Shown here: one piece after another, positions 15,522-24,820 of the stretch | Layout: every line of letters starts with the position of its first letter | How positions within the stretch are numbered: the first letter of the stretch is position 1 | NCBI RefSeq assembly: GCF_014842925.1 | Contig: NZ_JACYXJ010000001.1 | Coordinates: 1 to 64,000, forward strand | Direction of reading: 5' to 3' | DNA from: Roseibium polysiphoniae | GTDB taxonomy: Bacteria; Pseudomonadota; Alphaproteobacteria; Rhizobiales; Stappiaceae | DNA length: 64,000 bases | Made by a program: the position numbers and the translations under genes | The notes under the pieces: model-generated | Told to the model about the DNA's origin: nothing | The model's database searches: none | What the model saw: the letters and a program-made list of their open reading frames with translations, nothing else

Positions 15522-15546
15522 CCCCAATGTGCTTCAGGAGATGGCC

Positions 15547-16164
15547 ATGACAATCCAGTCCACCAAGGAATTTCAGATATCGGATCACCGGACCGCTGGA
15601 CACGGCGTCGACCCACTTTTTGTCGACCGCTGGTCGCCCCGGGCCTTTGACGGCTCCGACATGCCGGAAGCCGATCTGAAAACCATTCTGGAAGCAGCGC
15701 GTTGGGCGCCTTCCGCCTTCAACGTTCAGCCTTGGCGTTTTGTTTATGCGCGGCGCGCAGATGACAGCTGGGATACCTTGGTGAACCTCTTGAACCCGTT
15801 CAACAAGGACTGGGCGCAGCATGCCTCGGCATTGGTCTTCCTGCTGTCCGATACGCAGATCGACGGCCAGAATGGCGAGACCCGTCCGGCGGGCACCAAT
15901 TCCTTCGACGCAGGCGCTGCCTGGGCGCAGGCCGCCCTTCAGGCATCGTCTCTCGGCTATCACACCCATGCGATGGCCGGAATTTTGACGGAAGACATTC
16001 ACCAGGCGCTCAACGTGCCGTTGCGCTTCAAGGCGGAAATCGCCTTTGCCATCGGAAAGCGCGGCGATGCCGCAGCCCTTGCTGAAGGACTTCAGGCGCG
16101 CGAGCTTCCAAGCCCTCGCAAACCCTTGGCGGAAATTGCCTTCAACGGCACCTTCGGGGCCTGA
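15547..16164 (+). CDS. nitroreductase-family FMN oxidoreductase
   Basis: 205 residues from MTIQSTKEFQIS, chosen because AGGAG lies 6 nt upstream. The family pattern is DPLFVDRWSPRAFDGS near the N-terminus (FMN phosphate contact), ILEAARWAPSAFNVQPWRFV (about 50-69) and the C-terminal GKRGDAAAL segment. Such enzymes reduce nitro, quinone or related compounds with NAD(P)H. No pathway partner is evident; the neighbouring AraC ends 172 nt upstream and a rhodanese gene is convergent. Confidence 0.85.
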   Translation: MTIQSTKEFQISDHRTAGHGVDPLFVDRWSPRAFDGSDMPEADLKTILEAARWAPSAFNVQPWRFVYARRADDSWDTLVNLLNPFNKDWAQHASALVFLLSDTQIDGQNGETRPAGTNSFDAGAAWAQAALQASSLGYHTHAMAGILTEDIHQALNVPLRFKAEIAFAIGKRGDAAALAEGLQARELPSPRKPLAEIAFNGTFGA

Positions 16165-16242
16165 CAGCGGCCGCTGACGAAGACCAAAGCCCCGACGGTC
16201 GATCTTGGTTCGCCGGGGCAGGTGTCATCCGTGGAGGTCGGA

Positions 16243-16803
16243 TCAGAACATGTCCTCGGCGGTGCTCAGGCCCAGCACGATCCAGCTCTGCATACCGCCG
16301 CGATAGTAGAAGATCTTGTCCGCCGGAAAGCCCTCGCGGGCCATTGCGCGGATGGCAATCGGGCTCTGGCCGCAGGCCGGTCCGTTGCAAAAGGCAATGA
16401 CGTTGTCTGCAGAAGTGCAGTCCCAGTCGCCGGATGAGCCAGTGCAGCCGAGTTCATCGAGCCGGCTGGCAACTTCAGTGTAGGGGATGTGAACACTGCC
16501 GGGGATCGTCGCCTGTGTCCGCCATTCCAGCGTCCGCATGTCCACGACCTTGGCGCTGTGCGTTTCCAGCGCCTCCAGAACGTCGAGTTCCCCGACCGGT
16601 GTCACGCCTGGGACGGGCACCATCGGCTGGAGCACACCGCCGATCAGCGCTGCCTCGGTCTTGTCGCGCGTGATGTCGAAGGCGCCATCTTCGGTCTCGA
16701 TGGTGACCACCGTGTCCTTGTCACGGATCGGCAGTCCATCGGCAGCAACAGCGGCGCTGGAGACCAGCGCCAGAGCCATAAGGCCCGTGAAGATCGTTTT
16801 CAT
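16243..16803 (-). CDS. periplasmic rhodanese-domain protein
   Basis: 186 residues with a signal peptide (LMALALVSSAAVAADG, cut near residue 21). The rhodanese fold covers about 65-180: VVDMRTLEWRTQATIPGSVH (strand and CDC25-like loop) and the active-site loop IAFCNGPACGQSPIAIRAM, whose first Cys is the expected sulfur-carrying residue. A second Cys in the loop is unusual and could allow a disulfide. Function is probably sulfur or thiol transfer in the periplasm; no partner is seen nearby. Confidence 0.8.
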   Translation of the reverse strand: MKTIFTGLMALALVSSAAVAADGLPIRDKDTVVTIETEDGAFDITRDKTEAALIGGVLQPMVPVPGVTPVGELDVLEALETHSAKVVDMRTLEWRTQATIPGSVHIPYTEVASRLDELGCTGSSGDWDCTSADNVIAFCNGPACGQSPIAIRAMAREGFPADKIFYYRGGMQSWIVLGLSTAEDMF

Positions 16804-16923
16804 GATTTCCTCCGCAGGTGCCGCAAGCGCCGGTGTATCCGGTTAGCATACAACACATGCAGAAAATCATATGTTTTTAATCTTGTCCATCGGCAAAAGG
16901 GCGAGGGAGATCTGCTGAGAGGT

Positions 16924-17577
16924 TCAGCCCAGGTGGCCTGTCTTGCGCCAGACCTTTGCGCCTGTTTCGGTGCGGATCGTGTGGCTGGATCCGGGCGGAA
17001 GCCTCAACCAGGTGCCTTCGCCATAGGTGCCGTCGTCATCGGAAAAGCTGCCCGAAACCACGAAATACTCTGCGCCGCCTGGAAGCGAAACCGGGCCGAA
17101 TGTGCAGGTACCGGTCCATTGCAACATGTCGACCTGCTCATGCGGGTTCGCGAACAGCGGCAGGATCGCCTCACCCTTGCGCCCGTCCTGCCAGGCGCTT
17201 GCGTCTGTGGTGTTGACCCTGACATAGGTATCGTCATCCGGTTCCATCTGCCGCAATTTGACGAGGATGATCCCGCCTGGCGCAGAAGACGGGATGTGAG
17301 TGGAGCCGGGAGGGTTGCGGACATACATGCCCTTGTGGAAGTCCCCGGTTTCATCAGAAAAGACGCCGTCGAGGACCAGAAATTCCTCACCAAGGTCATG
17401 CCGGTGAGCGGAGAATGACGAGCCCGGAGCATAGCGCACCAGACTGGTCGCCCGCGCAACCTCTGCGCCATCTCGTTCCAGCATCCGGCGCTCAACGCCG
17501 GCCATCGGCGATGCGATCCAGTCAAGCGACGTGCTGTCGACAACCGCGCGTTTGGAAAGGTCAGCGTGGATTTGCAT
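16924..17577 (-). CDS. ChrR-like cupin protein
   Basis: 217 residues from MQIHADLSKRAVVDSTSLDW. Two tandem cupin folds are visible. The first has SFSAHRHDLGEEFLVLDGVF with His and Glu metal ligands and the second has VSLPGGAEYFVVSGSF and LPPGSSHTIRT. The architecture is that of ChrR C-terminal-like cupins without the zinc anti-sigma domain, so it is not a sigma regulator. The earlier ATG at 17616 is possible, but the family start favours this one. The function is unknown; a dioxygenase or metal-binding role is likely. Confidence 0.75.
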   Translation of the reverse strand: MQIHADLSKRAVVDSTSLDWIASPMAGVERRMLERDGAEVARATSLVRYAPGSSFSAHRHDLGEEFLVLDGVFSDETGDFHKGMYVRNPPGSTHIPSSAPGGIILVKLRQMEPDDDTYVRVNTTDASAWQDGRKGEAILPLFANPHEQVDMLQWTGTCTFGPVSLPGGAEYFVVSGSFSDDDGTYGEGTWLRLPPGSSHTIRTETGAKVWRKTGHLG

Positions 17578-17773
17578 GAGTTTGAACGTCCCTGCGATGG
17601 AGGCTGCTGTTTCCATCAGCCGATTGTTTCAATGGCAGCAGCAAGTGTCTGACTTGCAGATAAGGTCCGCCGGGCAAACTGCAAAGGCCTTGGTATGTGA
17701 AAAGACCGTGATCTGAATAAAGGGCGGCCGTGACCGGCCCGTGATCTGGTTCGGGTGACTTGACGCCGCTGGC

Positions 17774-19129
17774 TCAGGTCTCCGGCGGTTCCCACCCAGC
17801 TTCCTTGAGAGCAGCCACAAGATCGTCGACCGGCGCGCGCTCCATGAAGAAGGAATACAGAAACAGGTCGAACCGGGTGGTTGGCCAGGTTGTCCGGAAC
17901 TGTTCGAGCAGCTGGCGCGCGTGTTCCAGCTCTCCGGCCTTCTGGTTGGCTGCAATCAGATAGGCAAAGTTGATCGGTCCGGAGGGGCCGCCGGTTTCCA
18001 TGTTTCTCTCAAGGGCGGCAATGGCGCCGGTAAAGTCACCGAGGTGAAATTTCGCAACTCCGACACAGATCTGGAACAGGTGCCCATCCAGGGGAAGATC
18101 TGCATAGCGCGCGGGATCTGTGACCGAGATGGTTCGAATGTAGTCGCCACTGAGCACCGAGATCAGGGCATCGAAATCGACGGCAAACAGGTCTGCTGGC
18201 GCGATCTCCAAGGCCCGGGCAGCGTGAATGCGGGCGTCGGGAATGTCGCGGCGGGCAAAGGCGGCCCAGGCAAGGGCGGACTGGGTCCACGCGTCAGCAG
18301 CGTTGTATTTTTCGGCTTCCTTGGCGTGAAATTCAGCCAGATCCAGCAGGGCATCTCGCTCTGCACCCGGCGGCAAGTGAAAGGATTGAAAGCCGATCAC
18401 TTGCGCCAGCCCTGCATGTGCGCCGAAATAGTGCGTATCCAGTTTGACGGCGTTCTCATACAAGGCGCGGGCTTCGGCCAGCGGCTTCTTGCCAAGCTCG
18501 GGATAATAGAAGTTGCGAGCCTGCTCTGTCAGGTTGAACGCGTGGACCGAGGCCGGTGATTTTTCAAGGAAGGCTTCGCGCTTTGCCGTGCGATGGCTTT
18601 CAGCCGGCGGGGCTGCCGGAGAAAGGGCAACGGTTTCATGTTCGTGAGAGACGAACATGTGGATGACAGAGAAGATGGCGACCGCGAGGACTGCTGTTGC
18701 TGCGATGGCAAGCACGACGGGACCCGGCCGCCAGAAAGATCGCGATGCCGCAGGTGGAGCGCGACGTTCCGCGATTTCGAATCGAGCGGCATATTGACCA
18801 GGGTCGATGTGAATGCGGATGCGGTCGTTTTCACCCGGACCGGCATAATAATTCTCGAGGGCACGGCGAAGTCTGCGCGCATCGACGCGCACCAGATTTG
18901 AACTGTCGCCTTCCTTGTCGGGAGAGCGCTCGTAGACATCTTCGGCAATTGTCTTGCCGAAGATTTGCGCGCCCCGTCCTTCGAAGGTCTCAATGACCAC
19001 ATAGCGAAGAAAATCCTGAAGCCGCTGCGCCGCAGCGAAGCCGTCACTCGCACAGATGGCATCGAGAGTTTCCTCGATCGAATCCCTGTCCGGAAGCGTT
19101 GGTGCTTCGATTTTTTCCTTGCCGCCCAT
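17774..19129 (-). CDS. membrane-anchored winged-helix/TPR regulator
   Basis: 451 residues from MGGKEKIEAPTLPDR. Residues about 15-115 form the DNA-binding-like domain common to adenylate-cyclase/TPR proteins: RLQDFLRYVVIETFEGRG and NLVRVDARRLRRALENYYAG. One membrane helix follows (about 131-153, VVLAIAATAVLAVAIFSVIH). The C-terminal 290 residues are TPR-like helices (ARALYENAVKLDTHYFGAHA, ARALEIAPADLFAVDFDALI). This places the DNA-binding part in the cytoplasm and the TPR part in the periplasm, like a one-component ToxR-style sensor. The target is unknown. Confidence 0.7.
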   Translation of the reverse strand: MGGKEKIEAPTLPDRDSIEETLDAICASDGFAAAQRLQDFLRYVVIETFEGRGAQIFGKTIAEDVYERSPDKEGDSSNLVRVDARRLRRALENYYAGPGENDRIRIHIDPGQYAARFEIAERRAPPAASRSFWRPGPVVLAIAATAVLAVAIFSVIHMFVSHEHETVALSPAAPPAESHRTAKREAFLEKSPASVHAFNLTEQARNFYYPELGKKPLAEARALYENAVKLDTHYFGAHAGLAQVIGFQSFHLPPGAERDALLDLAEFHAKEAEKYNAADAWTQSALAWAAFARRDIPDARIHAARALEIAPADLFAVDFDALISVLSGDYIRTISVTDPARYADLPLDGHLFQICVGVAKFHLGDFTGAIAALERNMETGGPSGPINFAYLIAANQKAGELEHARQLLEQFRTTWPTTRFDLFLYSFFMERAPVDDLVAALKEAGWEPPET

Positions 19130-19291
19130 ACCCGATCTTATCCTCCGAAACGGCGTGATAGAAGGGTGATACACTGTGAAACCGGTGAACTAAACCGTGA
19201 AACACTCCCTGTTTATAACAATTCCGGTGGATGTTGGGTGCATCGAATTTGTTCCCTGCAATCTTTCAGACGCGGGCATAGGAGGCGCGAG

Positions 19292-19510
19292 TTGACGGGA
19301 TGGCAGAAGAAATTCGGTCTCGCAGCGGAAGAGATCGTCAGCTTGCGATTGCTGGATGAGGTCTTTGACGAGATCTGCCGGGACTATGAAGTGATGCTTG
19401 AAGAGCTTGCCAAAGGCGGCGACGCCGCATTTGAGAGCGATCTCGCAGAGACCCTGGAGGGTCTTGAAGGCGAGATCTTGAAGCATCTGACGAGATTGGG
19501 CGCCCGTTAG
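19292..19510 (+). CDS. small hypothetical protein with TTG start
   Basis: 72 residues reading (M)TGWQKKFGLAAEEIVSLRLL and on to a strongly acidic helical tail (VMLEELAKGGDAAFESDLAE). The start is TTG 19292, chosen because a consensus AGGAGG lies 6 nt before it; no ATG exists in the open part of the frame that keeps the conserved-looking N-terminus. The protein is predicted to be wholly helical. It is divergent from the TPR regulator and may be its target. No family recognised. Confidence 0.55.
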   Translation: MTGWQKKFGLAAEEIVSLRLLDEVFDEICRDYEVMLEELAKGGDAAFESDLAETLEGLEGEILKHLTRLGAR

Positions 19511-19568
19511 CGGCTCGCCCCGCCGGCAAAATGCTGGCACTGAAATAACATTTGCGGAGCATCAGTAG

Positions 19569-19664
19569 ATGAGCCGTGAAGGGGAAGGCAAACCGAAAGG
19601 AAGGTCAAAAGGCCCCTGGTTTGCCAATCCCCAGGTCGAAAAAAAGGCCCCATCGCCGCCTTGA
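19569..19664 (+). CDS. possible small basic peptide
   Basis: A 31-codon frame (MSREGEGKPKGRSKGPWFAN and onward) with GGAG 9 nt upstream of the ATG and a terminator-like hairpin 18 nt downstream. It is rich in Lys, Gly and Pro. The ribosome site and terminator make it worth recording, but size and composition leave it uncertain. Confidence 0.25.
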   Translation: MSREGEGKPKGRSKGPWFANPQVEKKAPSPP

Positions 19665-19682
19665 ATCAAGGTACCGACCCAG

Positions 19683-19708
19683 CCCCTGTCGCCATCCGGC
19701 GGCAGGGG
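19683..19708 (+). terminator. intrinsic terminator
   Basis: CCCCTGTCGCC (19683-19693), ATCC loop, GGCGGCAGGGG (19698-19708) gives an 11-bp stem with one G-U wobble, followed by TTTCTTCTTT. It would end transcription coming from the small genes at 19292 or 19569. Confidence 0.7.
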
Positions 19709-20015
19709 TTTCTTCTTTGGCGCACATGTTGCCCCGGCTGCTCAAGAGCTGTAGATACTGCGGGCGTCCAAGGTGCTGAATTGAAGTGCCGGGCTCATGT
19801 CGCGATTTCAAAGACGCTTTGCCTGTGGCTTTCCGAAAGGAGAGCGCGCGCTTCGCGTTGCGCAGGCCCGGGAATCAGGGAACCTTGGTATCTGAATATG
19901 GCGTCTTGGGCATTTCCGAGTGCCTGCTCCGTCTGCCGGCCCGATCATGACGCCGCAGACGGGCAAAGGCCAAGAAAAGCATGTGTATCGCCGACGGCGA
20001 TCTTCGGGATGATGA

Positions 20016-21491
20016 ATGACGGTTAGTATCGACATCGGGGAAATGGCGGGCAACGCTCGTGCCGGAATGGATCTGGAAGAACTTCTGGCCACCCGGCTCC
20101 TGGTACAGGGCAATTCCGGATCGGGAAAATCGCACCTTCTGCGCCGCCTGCTGGAGCAGTCCGCGCCCTGGGTCCAGCAGGCAATCATCGATCCGGAGGG
20201 AGATTTCGTCTCTCTTGCCGAGAAATACGGCCATGTGGTCGTCGATGCGGTCGGCACGGAAAAAGACCTCCAGATGATCGCCGGCCGTGTGCGCCAGCAC
20301 CGCGTGTCTGTCGTGCTCAACCTCGAAGGTCTCGACGCCGACCGGCAGATGAAGGCCGCCGCCACGTTCCTTGATGGCCTGTTCGATGCTGACCGGGACC
20401 TTTGGTACCCGATGCTGGTGGTGGTCGATGAGGCCCAGTTGTTCGCCCCGGCCGCCGCCGGGGAAGTGAGCGAAGAAGCCCGAAGGCGTTCTCTGGGGGC
20501 CATGACCAACCTCATGTGCCGCGGCCGGAAACGCGGTCTGGCGGGCATCATCGCGACACAGCGGCTGGCAAAGCTCGCCAAGAACGTCGCCGCCGAAGCA
20601 TCGAACTTTCTCATGGGCCGCACCTTCCTCGATATCGACATGGCCCGCGCCGCCGATCTTCTGGGCATGGAACGCCGGACAGCGGAGACTTTCCGCAACC
20701 TCGATCGGGGCCATTTCGTCGCCCTCGGCCCCGCGCTCTCGCGCCGACCGGTGTCTGTGAAGATCGGACCGGTCGAAACCGCAGGGCGTGGTGGAACCCA
20801 CAAGCTGATGCCGTTGCCGGACCAGCCCAAGGAAGAGGCCAAGGACCTGATCTTCACCCGTTCGGCCGATGAGGAAGCGCCCCGGCGTGTTCGCGCGCCC
20901 GAGCCGGTTGCCTCCACCTCTGACGTTCTGACCCAGCTGTCTGGCGCGGAGGACGCGGCCGGGGCGGAGATTGAACCGGCCGCAAGCCTTCTCGACTATG
21001 GCGAGCGCGAAGGAACCATCGACAAGATCATTGGCGAGATTCTTGACGAGCCGGACGCCGCGTTTCAGCCGATTGCCTCGCTTTATCAGGACTTTCAGGT
21101 GCGCTGCCGCATCGCCAAGCTGGCCGGCGGTGCACCGGATTTGCAGGCCTTCCGCGAAAAGCTCTCTGTCGCGCGTGCCGGCGTCGAAAAGGGCGATGTG
21201 GACGACAGCGACTGGCAGCAGGCCGAGCTGATCGCCGCCGAACTTCCCGAGGACATGCGCGGGGTCTATCTGCTTTTGGCGAAAGCGGCACTCGCGAAGG
21301 CGCCGTGTCCGGGCAATATCGAGATCGCGACAGCTTACGGCACCCGGTCTCCCGGGCGGGCGCGCTGGCTGCTCAGTCATATGGAAGAGCGCGGTTTTCT
21401 GGTCTGTGCCACAGACCTGCGCGGCAACCGTATCGTGACGCTGACCGATCTGGGCTGGCAGACAGCACCAGGCGACGAAGCGGCAGCCTGA
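20016..21491 (+). CDS. HerA/VirB4-like ATPase (DUF87)
   Basis: 491 residues. Walker A is GNSGSGKSHLLRRLLEQ (about 33-49), the acidic ICDPEGD-type strand appears as AIIDPEGDFVSLAEKYGHVV, Walker B is PMLVVVDEAQLFAP (about 131-144) and RGLAGIIATQRLAKL is the sensor region. The C-terminal 130 residues (from about 360) form a winged-helix-like tail ending in RGNRIVTLTDLGW. HerA-type ATPases pump DNA with NurA or other nucleases; none is adjacent here, so it is an orphan copy and its task is unknown. Residues 280-320 are a Glu/Ala-rich linker. Confidence 0.8.
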   Translation: MTVSIDIGEMAGNARAGMDLEELLATRLLVQGNSGSGKSHLLRRLLEQSAPWVQQAIIDPEGDFVSLAEKYGHVVVDAVGTEKDLQMIAGRVRQHRVSVVLNLEGLDADRQMKAAATFLDGLFDADRDLWYPMLVVVDEAQLFAPAAAGEVSEEARRRSLGAMTNLMCRGRKRGLAGIIATQRLAKLAKNVAAEASNFLMGRTFLDIDMARAADLLGMERRTAETFRNLDRGHFVALGPALSRRPVSVKIGPVETAGRGGTHKLMPLPDQPKEEAKDLIFTRSADEEAPRRVRAPEPVASTSDVLTQLSGAEDAAGAEIEPAASLLDYGEREGTIDKIIGEILDEPDAAFQPIASLYQDFQVRCRIAKLAGGAPDLQAFREKLSVARAGVEKGDVDDSDWQQAELIAAELPEDMRGVYLLLAKAALAKAPCPGNIEIATAYGTRSPGRARWLLSHMEERGFLVCATDLRGNRIVTLTDLGWQTAPGDEAAA

Positions 21492-21752
21492 TCAGACCAC
21501 GGGCGGATTTGTGCTGGAAGGCCGGTCGGCGTTGAGGCGCGCGGGCGCAAACGATTGCAACAAGAGCACAAGCATTGCGATGGCAACGGTGACCAGTGGC
21601 CAGAAGACGGTGATCAAAAGGATCAGCGCATAGCAGATCGGATGCGTGCCTTCGCGGCTTTCGAGTTCCAGCCAGCACACAGTGAAAAACGGAAGTGCCA
21701 GCAGCATGTAGATGAGGCACATCGCAAATGTCGTCATGTCAGCCAGAAACAT
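21492..21752 (-). CDS. small two-helix membrane protein
   Basis: 86 residues with two hydrophobic helices: MCLIYMLLALPFFTVCWLEL (about 11-30) and CYALILLITVFWPLVTVAIA (about 40-59). The C-terminus is polar. Its stop abuts the stop of the convergent DUF87 gene. The sequence looks like genuine membrane coding rather than a shadow. No family recognised. Confidence 0.55.
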   Translation of the reverse strand: MFLADMTTFAMCLIYMLLALPFFTVCWLELESREGTHPICYALILLITVFWPLVTVAIAMLVLLLQSFAPARLNADRPSSTNPPVV

Positions 21753-21923
21753 TGAGTGCCCCGTCGCCCAATAGAATTGATCGTTAACAACCTGTTAATC
21801 TGCATCTATTGCTATCATTGCGCGAAGGTCTGGTAAACTAAACTTGAGTAAGCAGATCTCGAAACATTCAGAAATAGTTAATTTCGCTTTGTCTCAACTA
21901 GCGGCGTTCCCATCGAGCCGGAT

Positions 21924-22292
21924 TCACAGAGCAGGACGCATGCGCTGCGGTCTGCCGGAAAGCGTTTTCGTTGCATCATCGGCTGAGTTGAGCAGGTATC
22001 GCAATTGGCTGATTTCCTGGTCAATGCCGGCAATCGTGCGGCTGAGGACGCCATCGAGATAGCTGCCTGCAGGTGCATTCTCTCTTACGGTTTCTGCCTT
22101 CTTGCGCGTCTTGCGCAGATAAAGCAGGATCGTCTGAACTTCGGGTGATGTGACAGGCGTAGCGTCACCCTTCTGCGCCTCTCCACCGTCGATTTGGTCT
22201 TGAGGCAGGCCGAGCCGGGAATAGCCAATGCCGGCTGCGTGTGCCGCGATAAATTTTTCAGGTCCTGGGGTGTCGGTCAGCGGAAGGCGCAT
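21924..22292 (-). CDS. hypothetical protein
   Basis: 122 residues, MRLPLTDTPGPEKFIAAHAA onward. The N-terminal 50 residues look disordered; residues 55-110 form a Lys/Arg-rich helical pair (ILLYLRKTRKKAETVREN and VLSRTIAGIDQEISQLRYLL). No family is recognised. It is divergent from the homogentisate operon with a TTGTTC-N7-GAACAA dyad 26 bp upstream of its start. Confidence 0.5.
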   Translation of the reverse strand: MRLPLTDTPGPEKFIAAHAAGIGYSRLGLPQDQIDGGEAQKGDATPVTSPEVQTILLYLRKTRKKAETVRENAPAGSYLDGVLSRTIAGIDQEISQLRYLLNSADDATKTLSGRPQRMRPAL

Positions 22293-22317
22293 GTCTCAAA
22301 CCTCAAATGTTCTTATT

Positions 22318-22336
22318 TTGTTCTTATAGCGAACAA
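22318..22336. promoter_or_regulatory. inverted repeat in the hmgA upstream gap
   Basis: TTGTTC, seven bases, GAACAA. The half site GTTCTTA also occurs in direct repeat at 22309. The dyad is close to the start of the leftward hypothetical gene and 236 bp from hmgA, so it may serve that gene rather than hmgA. Confidence 0.35.
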
Positions 22337-22526
22337 TCTCGCGAATGACAAGTAGGAGCCCGGTAGGCGGGCAGGTCTGAGCGTCGCTCTTTGTCTTTCC
22401 TTGACCGGCAAAGGGGCGCGAAACGGCTCAAGACCTGCGATTTCATGTAGGTTTGGACAATGCGCGGGAGGTCCGGGTCGATCAGGCGTTTTCGAGGCTT
22501 GACCCTTCTTGGCCAGAAAGTTACAA

Positions 22527-22541
22527 GTGAAACTAATTCAC
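22527..22541. promoter_or_regulatory. candidate operator of the homogentisate operon
   Basis: GTGAA, five bases, TTCAC lies 31 bp upstream of the hmgA start, where a promoter or its early leader is expected. No dedicated regulator gene is present in the operon, so the protein that reads it is unknown. Confidence 0.4.
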
Positions 22542-22571
22542 ATGCGCCCCGTTTTTGGGAGGAACCAGCAC

Positions 22572-23921
22572 ATGCGTCACGACAGCGTTCAGACCGCGGG
22601 TCAAAATGCGCTCGAGTACATGCCCGGCTTTGGCAACGACTTTGAGACCGAGGCCCTTGCTGGCGCTTTGCCGCAGGGAATGAACAGCCCGCAAAAATGC
22701 CCCTATGGCCTCTATGCCGAGCAACTGTCCGGCACGGCGTTCACCGCTCCCAGCCATCAGAACGAGCGCACATGGTGTTATCGCATCCGGCCGTCCGTGA
22801 AGCATTCCACCCGTTACGCGAAAATCGACCTGCCTTTCTGGAAGTCGGCGCCCCATGTAGATCCCGACGTGGTGTCGCTCGGCCAGTACCGCTGGGACCC
22901 GGTGCCTCATACGGCGGAAGAGCTGACCTGGCTGACCGGCATGCGCACGATGACAACGGCCGGAGATGTGAATACGCAGGTGGGCATGGCGAGCCACATC
23001 TATCTGGTCACAGCTTCCATGGTGGACGAATACTTCTACTCCGCCGACAGCGAGCTTTTGATCGTGCCACAGGAAGGCAAGCTGCGCCTGGCGACCGAGC
23101 TCGGCGTCATTGATCTTGCGCCGCAGGAAATCGCGATCATCCCCCGTGGGCTGGTCTACAGGGTGGAGCTTCTCGAAGGCCCCGCCCGTGGCTTTGTCTG
23201 CGAGAACTATGGCCAGAAGTTTGAGCTGCCGGGACGCGGACCGATTGGCGCCAATTGCATGGCCAATCGCCGCGACTTCAAGACGCCGGTCGCTGCATTC
23301 GAGGACCGCGACACGCCCTCCAAGATCACCATCAAATGGTGTGGCCAGTTCCATGAAACGAAGATTGGCCATTCGCCGCTGGATATCGTCGCCTGGCATG
23401 GAAATTATGCGCCGGTGAAATACGATCTGAGCACCTATTGCCCGGTCGGATCGATCCTGTTCGACCATCCCGATCCGTCCATCTTCACCGTTCTGACCGC
23501 GCCGTCCGGGGTTCCGGGAACCGCCAACATTGACTTCGTCTTGTTTCGGGAGCGCTGGATGGTAGCCGAAGACACCTTCCGTCCGCCCTGGTATCACAAG
23601 AACATCATGTCCGAGCTGATGGGCAATATTTACGGCCAGTATGATGCCAAGCCGAAGGGCTTCGTTCCCGGTGGCATGAGCCTGCACAACATGATGCTGC
23701 CTCACGGGCCGGACAAGAATGCCTTTGAGGGCGCATCAACGTCGGATCTGAAGGCTGAAAAGCTGGACAACACCATGTCCTTCATGTTCGAGACCCGCTT
23801 TCCGCAGCATCTGACCAGATTTGCTGCAAAGGAAGCTCCTCTGCAGGACGACTACATCGACTGTTGGGACAGCCTTGAAAAGAAATTCGACGGCACGCCC
23901 GAGGGCAACTGGAACAAGTGA
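22572..23921 (+). CDS. hmgA: homogentisate 1,2-dioxygenase
   Basis: 449 residues from [20 protein letters not shown], with GGGAGGAACC as ribosome site. The iron ligands are recognisable: His and Glu in [20 protein letters not shown] and the His in [15 protein letters not shown]. Other family landmarks are [14 protein letters not shown], AHIYxV-like [20 protein letters not shown] and [12 protein letters not shown]. The enzyme opens the homogentisate ring to maleylacetoacetate. It heads a tightly linked seven-gene run. The typical length of about 440 residues agrees. Confidence 0.95.
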   Translation: MRHDSVQTAGQNALEYMPGFGNDFETEALAGALPQGMNSPQKCPYGLYAEQLSGTAFTAPSHQNERTWCYRIRPSVKHSTRYAKIDLPFWKSAPHVDPDVVSLGQYRWDPVPHTAEELTWLTGMRTMTTAGDVNTQVGMASHIYLVTASMVDEYFYSADSELLIVPQEGKLRLATELGVIDLAPQEIAIIPRGLVYRVELLEGPARGFVCENYGQKFELPGRGPIGANCMANRRDFKTPVAAFEDRDTPSKITIKWCGQFHETKIGHSPLDIVAWHGNYAPVKYDLSTYCPVGSILFDHPDPSIFTVLTAPSGVPGTANIDFVLFRERWMVAEDTFRPPWYHKNIMSELMGNIYGQYDAKPKGFVPGGMSLHNMMLPHGPDKNAFEGASTSDLKAEKLDNTMSFMFETRFPQHLTRFAAKEAPLQDDYIDCWDSLEKKFDGTPEGNWNK

Positions 23922-24820
23922 TGGCACAGGCAACGGAAGACGCCGAGCAGGATCGCCTGGTCATTCTGGGATCCAAGGGCGGTCCGGCCATCCGGCCGGG
24001 CGGCCCGTCACCCACCAGTTCTCTCTTGCAGATCGCAGGCCGGACTTGCGTCATTGACTGTGGGCTTGGAGTGACCCGTGGTCTTGTCGAGGCAGGCGTC
24101 TGGCTCAAACAGCTGGACCTGATCTTCATCACCCACATGCATTCCGATCACGTGCTGGAACTCGGCCCGTTGATCCACACGGCCTGGACGACAGGATTGT
24201 CGAAAAAGGTCACGATCCATGGTCCGGCCGATCTGCAGGACTACTGGGACGGTTTCCTGGCCTCGATGCGCTATGACATCGATCTCAGGATCGAGGATGA
24301 GGGCCGGCCGGATCTGCGTGATCTCATAGAGATCCGACTGATCGGCGAGGGCGCACTGGACATCCAGGATGACGCGCTGAAGGTGTCAGCCCTGCGGGTC
24401 GATCATCCGCCGGTCACCGATTGTTTTGCACTCAGGTTCGATGCCGCCGACGACATCGGTTCATGGTCTGCCGTGTTCGGGGCCGACACGGCCTTCTTCC
24501 CGCCGCTCGCCGATTTTGCAAGTGGCTGCGATATCCTGGTGCATGAAGCCATGCTGCAGCATGGCGTGGACCGGATCGTTGAAATCACGGGCAACGGTGA
24601 ACGGCTGCGTCAGCACTTGATGGACAGTCATACGCTGGCTCCTGATGCGGCCAGGATCGCAGCGAGCGCGCAAACGTCTCATCTGGTGCTCAATCATCTG
24701 ATCCCGGCGGACCTGCCAGGGTTTGAAGAGCAGGATTGGCTCGACGCCTGTGCGCCCGAATTCTCAGGAACAACAACGGTCGGATACGACGGTCTGACGA
24801 TACCGAGGAAACGCTTATGA
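23921..24820 (+). CDS. metallo-beta-lactamase-fold hydrolase with complete metal site
   Basis: 299 residues. The HxHxDH motif ITHMHSDHVLELGPL is intact (about 73-87), with further ligands in VRVDHPPVTDC-like LRVDHPPVTDC, VFGADTAFF and the closing VLNHLIPA. The fold resembles the arylsulfatase/RNase Z branch rather than glyoxalase II. The start overlaps the hmgA stop (TGATG) and the stop overlaps the FAH gene (ATGA). The position in the operon suggests hydrolysis of a side product or a CoA/lactone intermediate of aromatic breakdown; the substrate is unknown. Confidence 0.8.
   Translation: MAQATEDAEQDRLVILGSKGGPAIRPGGPSPTSSLLQIAGRTCVIDCGLGVTRGLVEAGVWLKQLDLIFITHMHSDHVLELGPLIHTAWTTGLSKKVTIHGPADLQDYWDGFLASMRYDIDLRIEDEGRPDLRDLIEIRLIGEGALDIQDDALKVSALRVDHPPVTDCFALRFDAADDIGSWSAVFGADTAFFPPLADFASGCDILVHEAMLQHGVDRIVEITGNGERLRQHLMDSHTLAPDAARIAASAQTSHLVLNHLIPADLPGFEEQDWLDACAPEFSGTTTVGYDGLTIPRKRL

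Larger units (their letters stand above)
19511..20015. other. 505-bp gap before the DUF87 ATPase gene
   Basis: The gap holds a possible 31-codon frame (19569-19664) and a terminator-like hairpin (19683-19708). The remaining 300 bp contain no frame with convincing codon use and no recognised RNA or promoter. Confidence 0.5.

Noticed and set aside
17680..17760. GGCCG-TGAC-CGGCC stem as a terminator of the TPR gene
   Set aside because: The stem is only five pairs and the following T-run (TTTATT) is short and offset, so it was not listed.
19875..21380. A 501-codon frame antisense to the DUF87 ATPase gene
   Set aside because: It lies wholly opposite a gene with clear Walker motifs and reads as an Arg/His/Gly-rich shadow frame. 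GC-rich third positions commonly create such frames.
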